DNA from: Spirochaetaceae bacterium
GTDB lineage: Bacteria; Spirochaetota; Spirochaetia; Treponematales; Breznakiellaceae
Direction of reading: 5' to 3'
NCBI GenBank assembly: GCA_031265015.1
Contig: JAISDG010000145.1
Coordinates: 1-22,507 of the forward strand
DNA: 22,507 bases
Part shown: positions 1 to 8,747 of the stretch, one piece after another
How positions within the stretch are numbered: position 1 is the first letter of the stretch
How the letters are laid out: each line of letters opens with the position of its first letter
Notes under the pieces: generated by a model
The model's database searches: none
The model's input: the letters and a program-made list of their open reading frames with translations, nothing else
What the model was told of the DNA's origin: nothing
Position numbers and translations under genes: made by a program

Positions 1-18
1 GAAGAAGGGGACGTAGAC

Positions 19-1257
19 ATGTCTCTTTTTATGGGGGCGGTTGAAAAAGCTCCTCCGGTGGATGAAGAGACGGAAGCTCTTTTTATTGAAGATCCCGAAG
101 CGGAACCGGAAGAGGACGATGAACTGTTCCTGGATGACGAGCTCCCCCTGATAGAAGAAGACCCCCTGCCCGACATGTCCCTGGACAATCTCGCGGAAAC
201 CAATACTGCCGGTCCGGCAGCTCCGGCGCAGCCTCCGGCTTCCGGAGGCCCGGGGCAGTCCGAACCGGAAGCTCCCGGCATACCGGACTATCCCCAGTAC
301 CCGGATTTTTCTGATTATCCTCAGCAGCCTTCACAGCCGGAAACACCCCGGCAGGAACAAACGCCGCCTCAGCCGGAACAGGCGCCCCGGTCGGAACAGC
401 CGCCCCAGCAAGCGCCCCAATCCGGACCCCAGCCTCAACCGGAACCGCCCCAGTATCCACAGCCCCCGCAGTATCCGCCGGGGGACGAGCCGGAAGCCCT
501 GCCGATCGAAGAACCGGAAGAAGAACTTACCCTGGAAGACGGGGGCGAAGAAAATCCCCAGGATTGGGCGGAACCTGAAGCCGAAGCTCCTTCCGAAGAG
601 CAAAGTCTGCCGGAAGATGAGGATGTTCCCGGCGAAAGCCTGCCGGAAGATCAGGCGGCCGGCGATGGTGAAGCTGTGGAAAATGAATTCGGGGAAGAGG
701 AGCCGGAAGATGTTTTTGCCGATGAAATTCCCGAAGGAGAGCAGCAGGCCGATCCTGAAGAACTGTTTCCCGAAGACTCTGAGGAACCGCAGGAAGAATC
801 CCCCCGGGAAAGTTCCGCTCCCGCGGCATCCCAGCCGGATGCTTTCCAGGACGCTTCTGTACCGGACGCGGAGCCGAAGCTTACCAAAGATTCCGTTTTG
901 GGACTTGTAAAATATCTAAAGGATATGTCCGGTTCCCTGCCGGATAAAAAACGGGAAGACTTTATGCAAAGCGACGCCCGGGTTTCCATGGAATATGTGA
1001 TTAACACCCTGGAAGGCAAAAAGGGCCTGTTTGAGGAAATAAAGAAAAAGGTCCCTTCCGCGGTACCCGCAAAACCCAGGGCACTGTCCATTCCGGCGGT
1101 TCCGGATAAAGAAAAAATAGCCGGGACCTTGTCCTATTTGGGAAACCTTTCCACTTCCATCCAGGACAAGAACCTCTTTGCAGCCCTTAGGAAAAAGGTG
1201 CAAAATATTATGGCAAGGATTAAGGCTGTAACAGACAAGAGGCAGAAGAATGGTTAA
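19..1257 (+). CDS. Acidic Pro/Glu-rich low-complexity protein, Treponema-like, unknown function
   Basis: Not recognised as a named family. Residues about 10-290 are very acidic and rich in Pro, Gln and Glu, with PQYP-type repeats near residues 136-155, and are probably disordered. Residues about 290-410 are basic and look folded. They contain two similar segments, LVKYLKDMSGSLPDKK and TLSYLGNLSTSIQDKN, which suggests a duplicated helical module. There is no signal peptide or membrane segment. The ATG follows a purine-rich GAAGAAGGGG stretch, but the frame is open to the window edge, so an upstream start cannot be excluded. The stop overlaps the start of the HDOD gene by 8 bases, so translation is probably coupled and the two products may work together. 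Confidence 0.75.
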   Translation: MSLFMGAVEKAPPVDEETEALFIEDPEAEPEEDDELFLDDELPLIEEDPLPDMSLDNLAETNTAGPAAPAQPPASGGPGQSEPEAPGIPDYPQYPDFSDYPQQPSQPETPRQEQTPPQPEQAPRSEQPPQQAPQSGPQPQPEPPQYPQPPQYPPGDEPEALPIEEPEEELTLEDGGEENPQDWAEPEAEAPSEEQSLPEDEDVPGESLPEDQAAGDGEAVENEFGEEEPEDVFADEIPEGEQQADPEELFPEDSEEPQEESPRESSAPAASQPDAFQDASVPDAEPKLTKDSVLGLVKYLKDMSGSLPDKKREDFMQSDARVSMEYVINTLEGKKGLFEEIKKKVPSAVPAKPRALSIPAVPDKEKIAGTLSYLGNLSTSIQDKNLFAALRKKVQNIMARIKAVTDKRQKNG

Positions 1258-2110
1258 TGATATATACCATAAAATAGAAGGGTATATAAAAAATATGCCC
1301 AGCCTTCCCACCTCGGTGGATAAGGTTCTGGAGGTCTGTAACAATCCCCAGACCAGCCCGGCGGACTTAAACCATGTTATTTCGCTGGATCCGGTTTTGG
1401 TGGGCCGGGTCCTCAAGCTGATCAATTCCGCGTACTACGGGCTGGGCCAGCAAGTGACCAGCCTGGTCAGGGCAATTATCATGCTGGGAATCAATACGGT
1501 TAAAAACCTGGCCTTATCTTCCGCGGTGGTAGGAAACCTGACTTCCAGCAAAGTCACCGCAGGGCTGAATATGGAAGGATTCTGGCGGCATTCCCTCTGC
1601 GTGGGGGTGGCCGCAAAAGTTCTTGCCAGGAAACGGGGGGTGGACCCCAAACAGGTAGAAGAGTACTTTGCGGCAGGGCTGCTCCATGACATCGGGAAAA
1701 TCCCCCTGAATGCGGTACTGGCAAACGATTATATGCTGACCGTCAGCGTTTCCGACCGGGAAAAACTTTCTCTGGTCCGGGTGGAAGACAGAAATTTGGG
1801 GCTAAGCCACTGCAAAACCGGAGAGATGATCGTCAAAGCCTGGAAGCTGGAGGGAGCCGTAGGAGACGCGATAATCTATCATCACAATCACCTTGATTAT
1901 GATGATACCCGCCGGGATGTGCTGTATACGATTATTCTGGCAAACCGCTTTGCATCGGAGATGGAAATTGGCTTTTCCGGTGACCGGTACCCGGAAAAGC
2001 CCGGGCCTTCAATCTGGGAAAGCCTGAACATTAGCCCTGAAATTTTTGAAGAGATAGAGCCGGTGGTTAACGGCGAAATCGAAAAAGCCCAGGTGTTCCT
2101 GAAACTGTAA
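1250..2110 (+). CDS. HDOD domain protein (HD-like signalling protein)
   Basis: The HDOD domain covers about residues 12-215. It begins with MPSLPTSVDKVLEVC and the typical SLDPVLVGRVLKLINSAYYG segment. An HD-type motif, LLHDIGK (H146, D147), follows, and another conserved stretch is GLSHCKTGEMIVKAW. HDOD proteins are regulatory relatives of HD phosphohydrolases, often linked to c-di-GMP, motility or stress signalling. Many lack catalytic activity; this one keeps an HD pair, so activity cannot be judged by eye. No other domain is attached in its 286 residues, so it is probably a cytoplasmic stand-alone signalling module. It is coupled to the acidic protein upstream by an 8-base overlap (ATGGTTAATGA). 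The next gene is convergent, so this two-gene unit ends here. Confidence 0.9.
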   Translation: MVNDIYHKIEGYIKNMPSLPTSVDKVLEVCNNPQTSPADLNHVISLDPVLVGRVLKLINSAYYGLGQQVTSLVRAIIMLGINTVKNLALSSAVVGNLTSSKVTAGLNMEGFWRHSLCVGVAAKVLARKRGVDPKQVEEYFAAGLLHDIGKIPLNAVLANDYMLTVSVSDREKLSLVRVEDRNLGLSHCKTGEMIVKAWKLEGAVGDAIIYHHNHLDYDDTRRDVLYTIILANRFASEMEIGFSGDRYPEKPGPSIWESLNISPEIFEEIEPVVNGEIEKAQVFLKL

Positions 2111-2157
2111 GCCGGGCTCTGGTAAACAGCCTTACCTGCTTTTCCCGGGGAGAATCT

Positions 2158-3435
2158 TCAATGCAGCATCACCTGGCCGCCGGTAACGGGTACGGCCTGG
2201 CCCGTTTCGTATTCCTGTTCCACGATGTAGTAAATTGCCCGCATCACATCCGGGCCTTCACAGCCCCGCCTCATGGGAACCTTGTTTTCGTAGTAGCTTT
2301 TTACGTCCGCCACGGTCCGGGCGCCCGCGACTTTGCCTGCGGCCAGGTACTGGACAAAAAGGCCCTTTTCCGGGTCCGCCCAAAGGGGACCGTCAAAAAA
2401 ATTCCCCGGACAGATTGAGTTCACTTTAACATTGTATTCAATAAGTTCCAGGGCAAAGCTTTCCGTCAGGCCGATGCCGCCGAATTTCCCCCCCGCATAG
2501 GCGCCGTTTTTGTTGGACCCCTCCAGGCCGCTTTTGGAATTGATTTGGATAATGTCGGTTTTCCATTCCTGGGCGGTCAGATGCTGAAGCCGCAAAAGGC
2601 GGCCCGCGAATTTGGTGATGATAAAATATCCCTCGTAGTTTACCTGGGTAGTAAACCGGAAGGACTTTAATTCCTGTTCCATCACGCTGCCTGCCTGAAG
2701 TACGCCGGCGTTGCTTATACAGAGATCTATCCCCCCCGCCTGTTCGGCGATGGCGGCAAACATCGCCTCAACCGAATCTTCCCTGGTAACATCAGAGACT
2801 ACCGCGATGGCGGCGGTTCTTCCCTGGGCGGCGTTGATTTTTTTTGCCAGCGCCTCCGCTCCTTTCTGGTTTACATCGGCGATAAAGACCAGCGCCCCCG
2901 ATGCCGCCAGGCCCAGGCTGATCTGCTCGCCAAAGCCCTGGGCGCCACCGGTAACCACCGCCGTACGGTTTTTGACCACCCCGGCCCTGCCCGCGGCGGT
3001 CAGGGCGGGGGGTACTATTTCGGTGTCCCTCGCGGGGGGAATGATTTCTTCGATAAAGGAGTCGTCCAGCGATTCCCGGCGCTTCCGGGCGGCGTCAATG
3101 TCCCGATCGATCCAAAACACGCCCAGGGTTTCGCTCCCCCGGTTAAGGACAATGCAGGAGGGCTGTTTTTTTATCATCCGGGAGCGATCCACTGCGGAGG
3201 GGGACATTTCGAATTCCCAGGCCGCATAGGCCTCACTGAGCGCCTTGGCGGCCGTTTCTTCATCAAAGCGCTCTCCTGCGCCGGTCTCTTCGCCGGAAAG
3301 CTTATAGGCCGATTCCAGATCGATAACCAGGGCGTTTGGGGAAACAGGGCCCGGCGTTCCGGCGATTACAATCCGGGGCGACCCGGATGCGTTGATGCAA
3401 AGCCCCCGAACCAGGGGCGCTAAAATGGTGTTCAT
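2158..3435 (-). CDS. SDR-family dehydrogenase with N-terminal extension, sorbitol-6-phosphate dehydrogenase-like
   Basis: The 425-residue protein has an unassigned N-terminal region of about 155 residues followed by a classical SDR domain. Visible SDR motifs are TGGAQGFG (162-169, NAD(P) binding), NAG (242-244), a Ser at 300/302 and YAGGK (Y313, K317). The end, KVPMRRGCEGPDVM followed by TGQAVPVTGGQVM, closely recalls the C-terminus of SrlD, sorbitol-6-phosphate 2-dehydrogenase, so oxidation of a polyol or polyol phosphate is a reasonable guess. The ATG at 3435 is chosen because AAGGAAG lies 6 bases upstream; a longer in-frame reading to 3495 would overlap the PHP gene. It is the last gene of the minus-strand operon, 23 bases after the PHP gene. 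Confidence 0.88.
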   Translation of the reverse strand: MNTILAPLVRGLCINASGSPRIVIAGTPGPVSPNALVIDLESAYKLSGEETGAGERFDEETAAKALSEAYAAWEFEMSPSAVDRSRMIKKQPSCIVLNRGSETLGVFWIDRDIDAARKRRESLDDSFIEEIIPPARDTEIVPPALTAAGRAGVVKNRTAVVTGGAQGFGEQISLGLAASGALVFIADVNQKGAEALAKKINAAQGRTAAIAVVSDVTREDSVEAMFAAIAEQAGGIDLCISNAGVLQAGSVMEQELKSFRFTTQVNYEGYFIITKFAGRLLRLQHLTAQEWKTDIIQINSKSGLEGSNKNGAYAGGKFGGIGLTESFALELIEYNVKVNSICPGNFFDGPLWADPEKGLFVQYLAAGKVAGARTVADVKSYYENKVPMRRGCEGPDVMRAIYYIVEQEYETGQAVPVTGGQVMLH

Positions 3436-3441
3436 GGTAAT

Positions 3442-3448
3442 CTTCCTT
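3442..3448 (-). promoter_or_regulatory. Ribosome binding site deciding the SDR start
   Basis: AAGGAAG on the minus strand, 6 bases before the ATG at 3435. It supports the shorter start over the in-frame ATG at 3495, which would overlap the preceding PHP gene. Confidence 0.7.
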
Positions 3449-3458
3449 AAATACGGGG

Positions 3459-4811
3459 TTAGAACGACCTGCCTTTGTTGAATTCTTCGATGCACTTTGG
3501 GATGGATGCTTCCGGCCTAAAGAGATCAAAAGACTTGCCTGTCTTCGCATATAGTATAATTCTTTCTTTAAGCGGAAGCAAGGAAAGGGGATTGGAAAAA
3601 GAAAAAATACCCCAATTGCCGTCTACCGAGGCAAGGCGCTCATGGGCGATAAGGGCCCAGGTGGTATCCACCAGGTACGGGCAGCCGAGTACTTCGGGAC
3701 AGTTAAAGGACTGCCGGCTGGAATTGATATCCACCCCGGAAATCTCCATAAAATCCCCGCGGGTACAGAACTGCCGGATTCGTTCCAGCTGGGCCGGAGT
3801 GTTCCGGGGAGGCATATAGGTAACGGCGCGGAATCCCAGGCGCTTGATTTCGTCAAACAGCTCGGGCAGAAAGTCGTCCTCGAATTTTTCCGCTTTTTTG
3901 TCCCCCGTGGGGGATTCACCCACATCCCCCAGATAAGAGTAGGCGGGGATGGCGTTCACGGAGAGGGCAAAGTCCACCGCCTGCCCGGCGGGGATAACTT
4001 CCTCCGGTCCGGGCTGGATAAAAAAGCCTGGGAGGAACCCTGTCTTAAGGAGCCCCAGCACATCATAAAGATAATGGGGATTTGCCGGATCGGAAAGGAA
4101 TTTTTCCGGCTTGGCCCCGACGGCAATATTGAACTTTTTTTTAAGCCCCTCCGCCAAATCCGGCCCCCGGCCGTAACGCCGGATAATTTTATCCGCCGCC
4201 GCCGCCATAATATGCCGTTCGGTAATTTCCCCGCCGTTCCGGTATTGGGATTGCCGCACAATGTCGGCTTCAAAATCGATCGTTTCAAAGCCCGAATCCG
4301 CGAGGATCGTATTGGCCGCCGCCGTCATTTTTTTGGTCCGCCCAAGCCTGGCGGCCCTGATCGGCTCGAGGAAGGCCGCTGTTTTTTCCAGCGCGGTGGA
4401 GGGGATTCCCTGGATAGTGATATAGGCCGATCCGGCGGAATCGGGATTGTTGAGCTTCCGGGCCGCAAAAAAATTTCCCGCGGGGCCTTCGGTAAAGCTG
4501 ACCCGCAGTTCGATCCCCGAGCAGCCCCCCATACCCAGAACGGCGCAGGCGGCGATCAGTTCCGGCGCGGCCGCGGCGGAGTCGTGGTCCACCGACCCCG
4601 CCGCCTCAAGGCCCGCTTCCCGGGCCTTGAGGGCCGCCATGGCCGGCGTATAGGGGCTAAAACTGTAAACCGTGTGGATGTGGTTGTTCACCTCGCCGGT
4701 TCCGCCGGATCCGAACCGGACCGCGCCCTCCCCCGCATAGGAACGGAGGGCGGCAAGCCGCTCTGCCGGGGCAAGGGCGGGATCGTTGATAAGCTTTAAC
4801 GGATCATTCAT
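3459..4811 (-). CDS. PHP-domain protein (putative metal-dependent hydrolase)
   Basis: The first PHP signature is HIHTVYSFSP (H44, H46), followed by GSVDHDS (D75, H76) and SGIEL (E101). These match the first metal-binding motifs of the PHP family, which hydrolyses phosphate esters in histidinol phosphatases, polymerase exonucleases and related enzymes. The protein has 450 residues, long for a simple PHP phosphatase, and the later GSDxH-type motif seems to be replaced by SGVDINSSRQSFN without the expected His. Metal occupancy may therefore be incomplete. The substrate is unknown. It starts 6 bases after the E1 stop, with GGGGGTG about 9 bases upstream lying inside the end of the E1 gene, so it is probably translationally coupled and part of the same catabolic operon. 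Confidence 0.8.
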   Translation of the reverse strand: MNDPLKLINDPALAPAERLAALRSYAGEGAVRFGSGGTGEVNNHIHTVYSFSPYTPAMAALKAREAGLEAAGSVDHDSAAAAPELIAACAVLGMGGCSGIELRVSFTEGPAGNFFAARKLNNPDSAGSAYITIQGIPSTALEKTAAFLEPIRAARLGRTKKMTAAANTILADSGFETIDFEADIVRQSQYRNGGEITERHIMAAAADKIIRRYGRGPDLAEGLKKKFNIAVGAKPEKFLSDPANPHYLYDVLGLLKTGFLPGFFIQPGPEEVIPAGQAVDFALSVNAIPAYSYLGDVGESPTGDKKAEKFEDDFLPELFDEIKRLGFRAVTYMPPRNTPAQLERIRQFCTRGDFMEISGVDINSSRQSFNCPEVLGCPYLVDTTWALIAHERLASVDGNWGIFSFSNPLSLLPLKERIILYAKTGKSFDLFRPEASIPKCIEEFNKGRSF

Positions 4812-4817
4812 CGAAGA

Positions 4818-7289
4818 CTACACCCCCATCCGGTTTCGCCGCATCAGATCCAGCGTGGTCTGCACCGTACCTGGTTTGTAACCCCGCAGGGGCAGCACCC
4901 GTTCGTGGATGGCGTCAAGGATCCATCCGAGCTGGGGGAAATAGAGTTCTTCCATTTCCGCCGCGGGGGTGATCCAGTTCCGGCTGCCCACCACGGTAAC
5001 CGGAGCATCCAGGTAATCAAAGGCAAAGGTTCCGATATTGCTCCCCACGGTATGCATCACCGAACCCCGTTCCGCCGCGTCGGTAACAAGGACGATGCGG
5101 CCGGTCTTCTTTACCGATTCCACAATCTTTTCATAGTTCAGGGGATTTACAAAACGAAGGTCAATCACTTCCGCCTCAAGGCCAAAGTCCTTTTTCAGGG
5201 CGTCCGCGGCCTCAATTGCCCGGTAGAGGGTGGCGCCCAGTGTGGCGATGGTGATGTCCCGGCCCTGCCGCCGGACGGCGGGCTCCCCTTCGGGAATTTC
5301 ATAGTACCCCTCGGGGACTCCGCCCTGTTCAAAGCGTTCTCCCATGTCGTACAGGAGCTGGCTTTCAAAGAAAACCACCGGATCGGTTCCCCTAAGAGCC
5401 AGATTCAGCATGCCCTTGGCGTCGTAGGGAGTGGCGGGGTAGTAGGCTTTGAGGCCGGGGATGCAGGCCGTCAGGGCCGACCAGTCCTGACTATGCTGGG
5501 CACCGTACTTGTTGCCCACCGATACCCGGACGGTAAGGGGCATTTTTAAAAGCCCCGCGGACATGGACTGCCACTTGGCGGCCTGGTTAAAAAGTTCGTC
5601 CCCGGAACGGCCCATAAAGTCGCAGTACATAAGTTCTACCACCGCCCGGCCGCCCGAAAGGGCATAGCCTACTCCGGCGCCTACGATGGCCCCTTCGGAG
5701 ATGGCGCTGTTAAAGAGCCGGGGATAGGGTACAAGCTCCGTAAGCCCCCGGTATACGGCAAAGGCGCCGCCCCAGTCCCGTACGTCTTCGCCCCAGCTGG
5801 ACAAGGTTGGGTCTGTCGCGTAACAATGGGCCATCGCCTCAAAGAGGCCGTCCCTAAACTGGTAGACCTTGTTCTTGGAGAGGGGTTTTCCTTCGGCGTC
5901 AAGGCCGTACCGGGCCTTGGCGGCGGAGGCCTTAACCCTGGCGTTTTCGGCCAGGGGCTGGGAAAGTTCGGGGGGGCGATCGTCGAGTTTTTCGGCCTTT
6001 GTGTTGGAGAACATCACCGATTCGATAAACGCCCCGTCAAGCCGGGGGGAAACCGCGTCGTTAGTCGCAAGCTTGACCACTTCCAGCAGCTTGGCGTTTA
6101 CCCTGGCCCGCATGGCATCCAGTTCGCTTTTATCCGCCAGCTTGTTTTCGGCCAGGTAATTTCCGTAACCGTCGATGGCGTCGATATCCTGCCAAAGTTT
6201 TAGTTCGTCGGGAGTCCGGTAGCTGGAGGAATCCGAGGGGGAGTGGCCCGAATAGCGGTAGGTGATAACGTCCAAAAGCACCGGCCCCCTTCCCTCAAGG
6301 AGTATCTTCTTTTTGCGGGCTATGGCGTCCGCCACCGCCAGGGGATTAAAGCCGTCCACCCGCTCGGTGTGCATGTTTTCTTCATTCAGCCCCGCCCCAA
6401 TCCGGGCCACCGTACCGTACCCCATGGTTTCTCCCCGGGTCTGGCCGCCCATGCCGTAGAAGTTGTCGAATACATTGTAAAGTATGGGCGGGGCGCCGCC
6501 CGCTTCTTTGGGCCACAGCTTCCGGTACTGATCCATGGCGGCCACCACCATCGCCTCCCATACCGGCCCGCAGCCCATGGAACCGTCGCCGATGTTGGCC
6601 GCCACGATACCGGGCTTTTTGTTGATCCGCTTGTAAAGCGCCGCCCCCGTGGCAATGTCCGCGGACCCCCCTACGATGGCGTTGTTGGGCATGGAACCAA
6701 AGGGAGTAAAGAAGGCGTGCATGGATCCCCCCAGGCCCCGGTTAAATCCCGCCCGGCGGGCAAAAATTTCGGCCAGCGTTCCGTAGAGCACAAAGTTTTC
6801 CGCCAGATCCCGGATACCCTCGTAGGGTATCTTTTCCGCCGTCCCCAGGGTTTCGCCCCCCAGGAAGTTTTTCATGATTTCTTCCAGCCGCTTTTCTCCG
6901 GCGGCGTCCCGGGAAAGCTGCCACAGGGAGGAATAGCATTTGGCGAGTATTTCGCCGTGGCTCCGGTGGCTGCCAAAGATACAGTCATCGGTGGTCAGAT
7001 TGATACATTCTCCCACCGCGGCCGATTCCTGGCCCATGGAAAGATGCGCCGGCCCCTTGTGGTTATACTCAATTCCCTGCCAGGCTCCCTGGAGCTTAAA
7101 GGTATTGAGCATGGATTCAAATTCCCTAATCGTCACCATGTCGTACCAAATCCGGACAAGTTTTTCCCGGCCGTAGAGTTCCGTCTCTTTTTTAATGTCG
7201 CTCTTGTACTGATTAACCGGGATTTCCCCCAGCTTAATCACCTCGCTTTTCCGTACATCCTTTGGATCAATGATCTGTGCCTTAGGCAT
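4818..7289 (-). CDS. Fused alpha/beta E1 component of a 2-oxo acid (or acetoin-type) dehydrogenase complex
   Basis: This thiamine-diphosphate-dependent E1 carries out oxidative decarboxylation (or acetoin cleavage) and transfers the acyl group to lipoyl-E2. Alpha-type motifs come first: GSHRSHGEILAK (106-117), GGSMH (187-191), the TPP motif GDGSMG (234-239) with VFDNFYG (273-279), and YRYSGHSPSDSSSYRT (344-359). The beta-like half begins near residue 470 with FRDGLFEAM and includes ISEGAIVGAGVGYA. At 823 residues it is longer than the sum expected for a simple fusion. Insertions are visible at about 120-170, between the HG and GGSMH motifs, and at about 255-266. The start has GAGGAG 7 bases upstream. 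E2 and E3 genes lie immediately before it. The substrate is not evident: pyruvate, branched 2-oxo acids and acetoin are all possible. Confidence 0.92.
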   Translation of the reverse strand: MPKAQIIDPKDVRKSEVIKLGEIPVNQYKSDIKKETELYGREKLVRIWYDMVTIREFESMLNTFKLQGAWQGIEYNHKGPAHLSMGQESAAVGECINLTTDDCIFGSHRSHGEILAKCYSSLWQLSRDAAGEKRLEEIMKNFLGGETLGTAEKIPYEGIRDLAENFVLYGTLAEIFARRAGFNRGLGGSMHAFFTPFGSMPNNAIVGGSADIATGAALYKRINKKPGIVAANIGDGSMGCGPVWEAMVVAAMDQYRKLWPKEAGGAPPILYNVFDNFYGMGGQTRGETMGYGTVARIGAGLNEENMHTERVDGFNPLAVADAIARKKKILLEGRGPVLLDVITYRYSGHSPSDSSSYRTPDELKLWQDIDAIDGYGNYLAENKLADKSELDAMRARVNAKLLEVVKLATNDAVSPRLDGAFIESVMFSNTKAEKLDDRPPELSQPLAENARVKASAAKARYGLDAEGKPLSKNKVYQFRDGLFEAMAHCYATDPTLSSWGEDVRDWGGAFAVYRGLTELVPYPRLFNSAISEGAIVGAGVGYALSGGRAVVELMYCDFMGRSGDELFNQAAKWQSMSAGLLKMPLTVRVSVGNKYGAQHSQDWSALTACIPGLKAYYPATPYDAKGMLNLALRGTDPVVFFESQLLYDMGERFEQGGVPEGYYEIPEGEPAVRRQGRDITIATLGATLYRAIEAADALKKDFGLEAEVIDLRFVNPLNYEKIVESVKKTGRIVLVTDAAERGSVMHTVGSNIGTFAFDYLDAPVTVVGSRNWITPAAEMEELYFPQLGWILDAIHERVLPLRGYKPGTVQTTLDLMRRNRMGV

Positions 7290-7304
7290 TTATTACTCCT
7301 CGTA

Positions 7305-8720
7305 TTACAATTCCCAAACCGCATCGCGGATGAGTTCGCATACCGTGGGGTGGGGAAAAATAAGTTCCCGCACGTCCTCGATACGCAGTTCCTGTTCAAT
7401 CAGGGCCGCGCCGCCCCAGATAAATTCCGCCGCATAGGAACCCACCGCGTGGATGCCCAGGATGCGCCGGTCTCCGGCAGAGGCAATCACCTTTACCGCC
7501 CCCTGGCCGGCAAAGGTATTTTCCGCGGCAAAACGGCCCGAGACCCGCATGGGAAGGCTTGCCTTGAGGATGGCAATTCCCCCGGCGTCCGCTTCCTGTT
7601 CGGTAATGCCCACCCCCGCCGCTTCGGGAATACCGTAGACCGCCCAGGGTACGGCATTACTCCGCCACAGGCTGCTTCCGTCGGCCGCCGCTCCGTCAAG
7701 ATACGCGGTAATGTCCGCCACGGCCACTTCCGCCATGCGGTACGCCGAGTGGGCAAGGAGGCTCTTTCCCGTCACGTCCCCCGCGGCCCATATACCGGGA
7801 ATGTTGGTCCGCATCCGTTCGTTAACGGTAACGCCCTTGCGGGTAAGGTCCAGTCCCGCCGCGCCGGCGCCCCAGGTATCCAGTACGGGCCGCCGGCCCG
7901 CCGCCATAAGAACCAGATCCGCCGCGGCCTCCGCCTTGGCGCCCTCCCCGGTACGGTAGTTCACCGCGGCGCCGTTTATGCTTTCCACCTTGCAGCCCAG
8001 CTTAAAGTCCACCGTACCGCCACCGGCGGAACTTTTCATGGCCCGGCGAAGAAGGGGGGACTGTTCCCTGTCCATGAAGGGAACAATTTCGTCCATCATT
8101 TCGATGACCGTTACCTCCGAACCCAGGCTGGAAAAGAGGCCCGCGAATTCCACGCCGATGACCCCTCCGCCGATAACGGCAAGCCGTTTCGGCGCCGCTT
8201 CTACGGAAAGAAGGCCCGTGGAATCCACAACCCCGGGCTGGCCGTTACTCCCCGGTATGGGCGGAAGGGCGGGGGCCGATCCGGCGCAGACCAGGATCGC
8301 CCGGCCCTCATGTTCCGCCGCCGGGCCGCCGCCGGGCGTAACCTGTACCCTGCCGGCCTTTGTTCCCGAAGGCGCCGCGAGGATCTCGCCCCGGCCGGAA
8401 ACCACATCCACGGCAAAACGCTTCATCTGCCCCGCGATGCCCTCCCGGAGTTTTCCGGTTACCTCGTTTTTCCATTTCTGCATCGCCTGCCAATTGAAGG
8501 AAACATCCGCGGCCTTAACGCCGAACTTTTCCCCTTCCCTGGCATGGACATAGTGCTTTGCCGAGTTAAGCAGGGTCTTGGTGGGAATGCAGCCCACGTT
8601 CAGGCAGGTTCCCCCCAAATACTTTTCTTCGATGAGCAGCACTTTTTTCTTTGCGTGCCCCAGCCGTTCCGCGGCAAGATACCCTCCGGGGCCTCCCCCG
8701 ATGATGATGACGTCATACAT
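7305..8720 (-). CDS. lpdA: Dihydrolipoyl dehydrogenase (E3)
   Basis: This FAD flavoprotein reoxidises the dihydrolipoyl arm of E2 and passes electrons to NAD+. The N-terminus carries the FAD-binding IIIGGGPGGYLAAE segment (G8-G13). The redox disulphide motif is GGTCLNVGC (C39, C44). The NAD-binding fold is marked by AVIGGGVIGVEFAGLF. The catalytic His-Glu dyad is in HPTVCE near the end (H457, E462). At 471 residues it has the usual family length, though the tail after the dyad is short. AAGGGG lies upstream of the ATG. It sits between E2 and E1 with gaps of 27 and 15 bases, so it is the dedicated E3 of this complex. The symbol is given by family, not by proven orthology. Confidence 0.95.
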   Translation of the reverse strand: MYDVIIIGGGPGGYLAAERLGHAKKKVLLIEEKYLGGTCLNVGCIPTKTLLNSAKHYVHAREGEKFGVKAADVSFNWQAMQKWKNEVTGKLREGIAGQMKRFAVDVVSGRGEILAAPSGTKAGRVQVTPGGGPAAEHEGRAILVCAGSAPALPPIPGSNGQPGVVDSTGLLSVEAAPKRLAVIGGGVIGVEFAGLFSSLGSEVTVIEMMDEIVPFMDREQSPLLRRAMKSSAGGGTVDFKLGCKVESINGAAVNYRTGEGAKAEAAADLVLMAAGRRPVLDTWGAGAAGLDLTRKGVTVNERMRTNIPGIWAAGDVTGKSLLAHSAYRMAEVAVADITAYLDGAAADGSSLWRSNAVPWAVYGIPEAAGVGITEQEADAGGIAILKASLPMRVSGRFAAENTFAGQGAVKVIASAGDRRILGIHAVGSYAAEFIWGGAALIEQELRIEDVRELIFPHPTVCELIRDAVWEL

Positions 8721-8747
8721 GATACAACCCCTTTATGAGAGACGGCG

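Noticed and set aside
2111..2157. Possible terminator between the convergent HDOD and SDR genes (GGTAA/TTACC then CTTTT)
   Set aside because: The stem is only 5 bases and the U-run is short. Too weak to call.
3436..3495. Longer SDR start at 3495
   Set aside because: It would overlap the PHP gene by 37 bases, whereas the ATG at 3435 has a well-placed AAGGAAG.
3642..4799. Plus-strand open frame opposite the PHP gene
   Set aside because: It is antisense to a gene with clear PHP motifs and has no ribosome site or motif of its own.
6243..8738. Very long plus-strand open frame opposite the E1 and E3 genes
   Set aside because: It is antisense to two clear enzyme genes, is rich in Arg, Gly, His and Pro, and shows no motifs. 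It is a by-product of GC-rich codon use.
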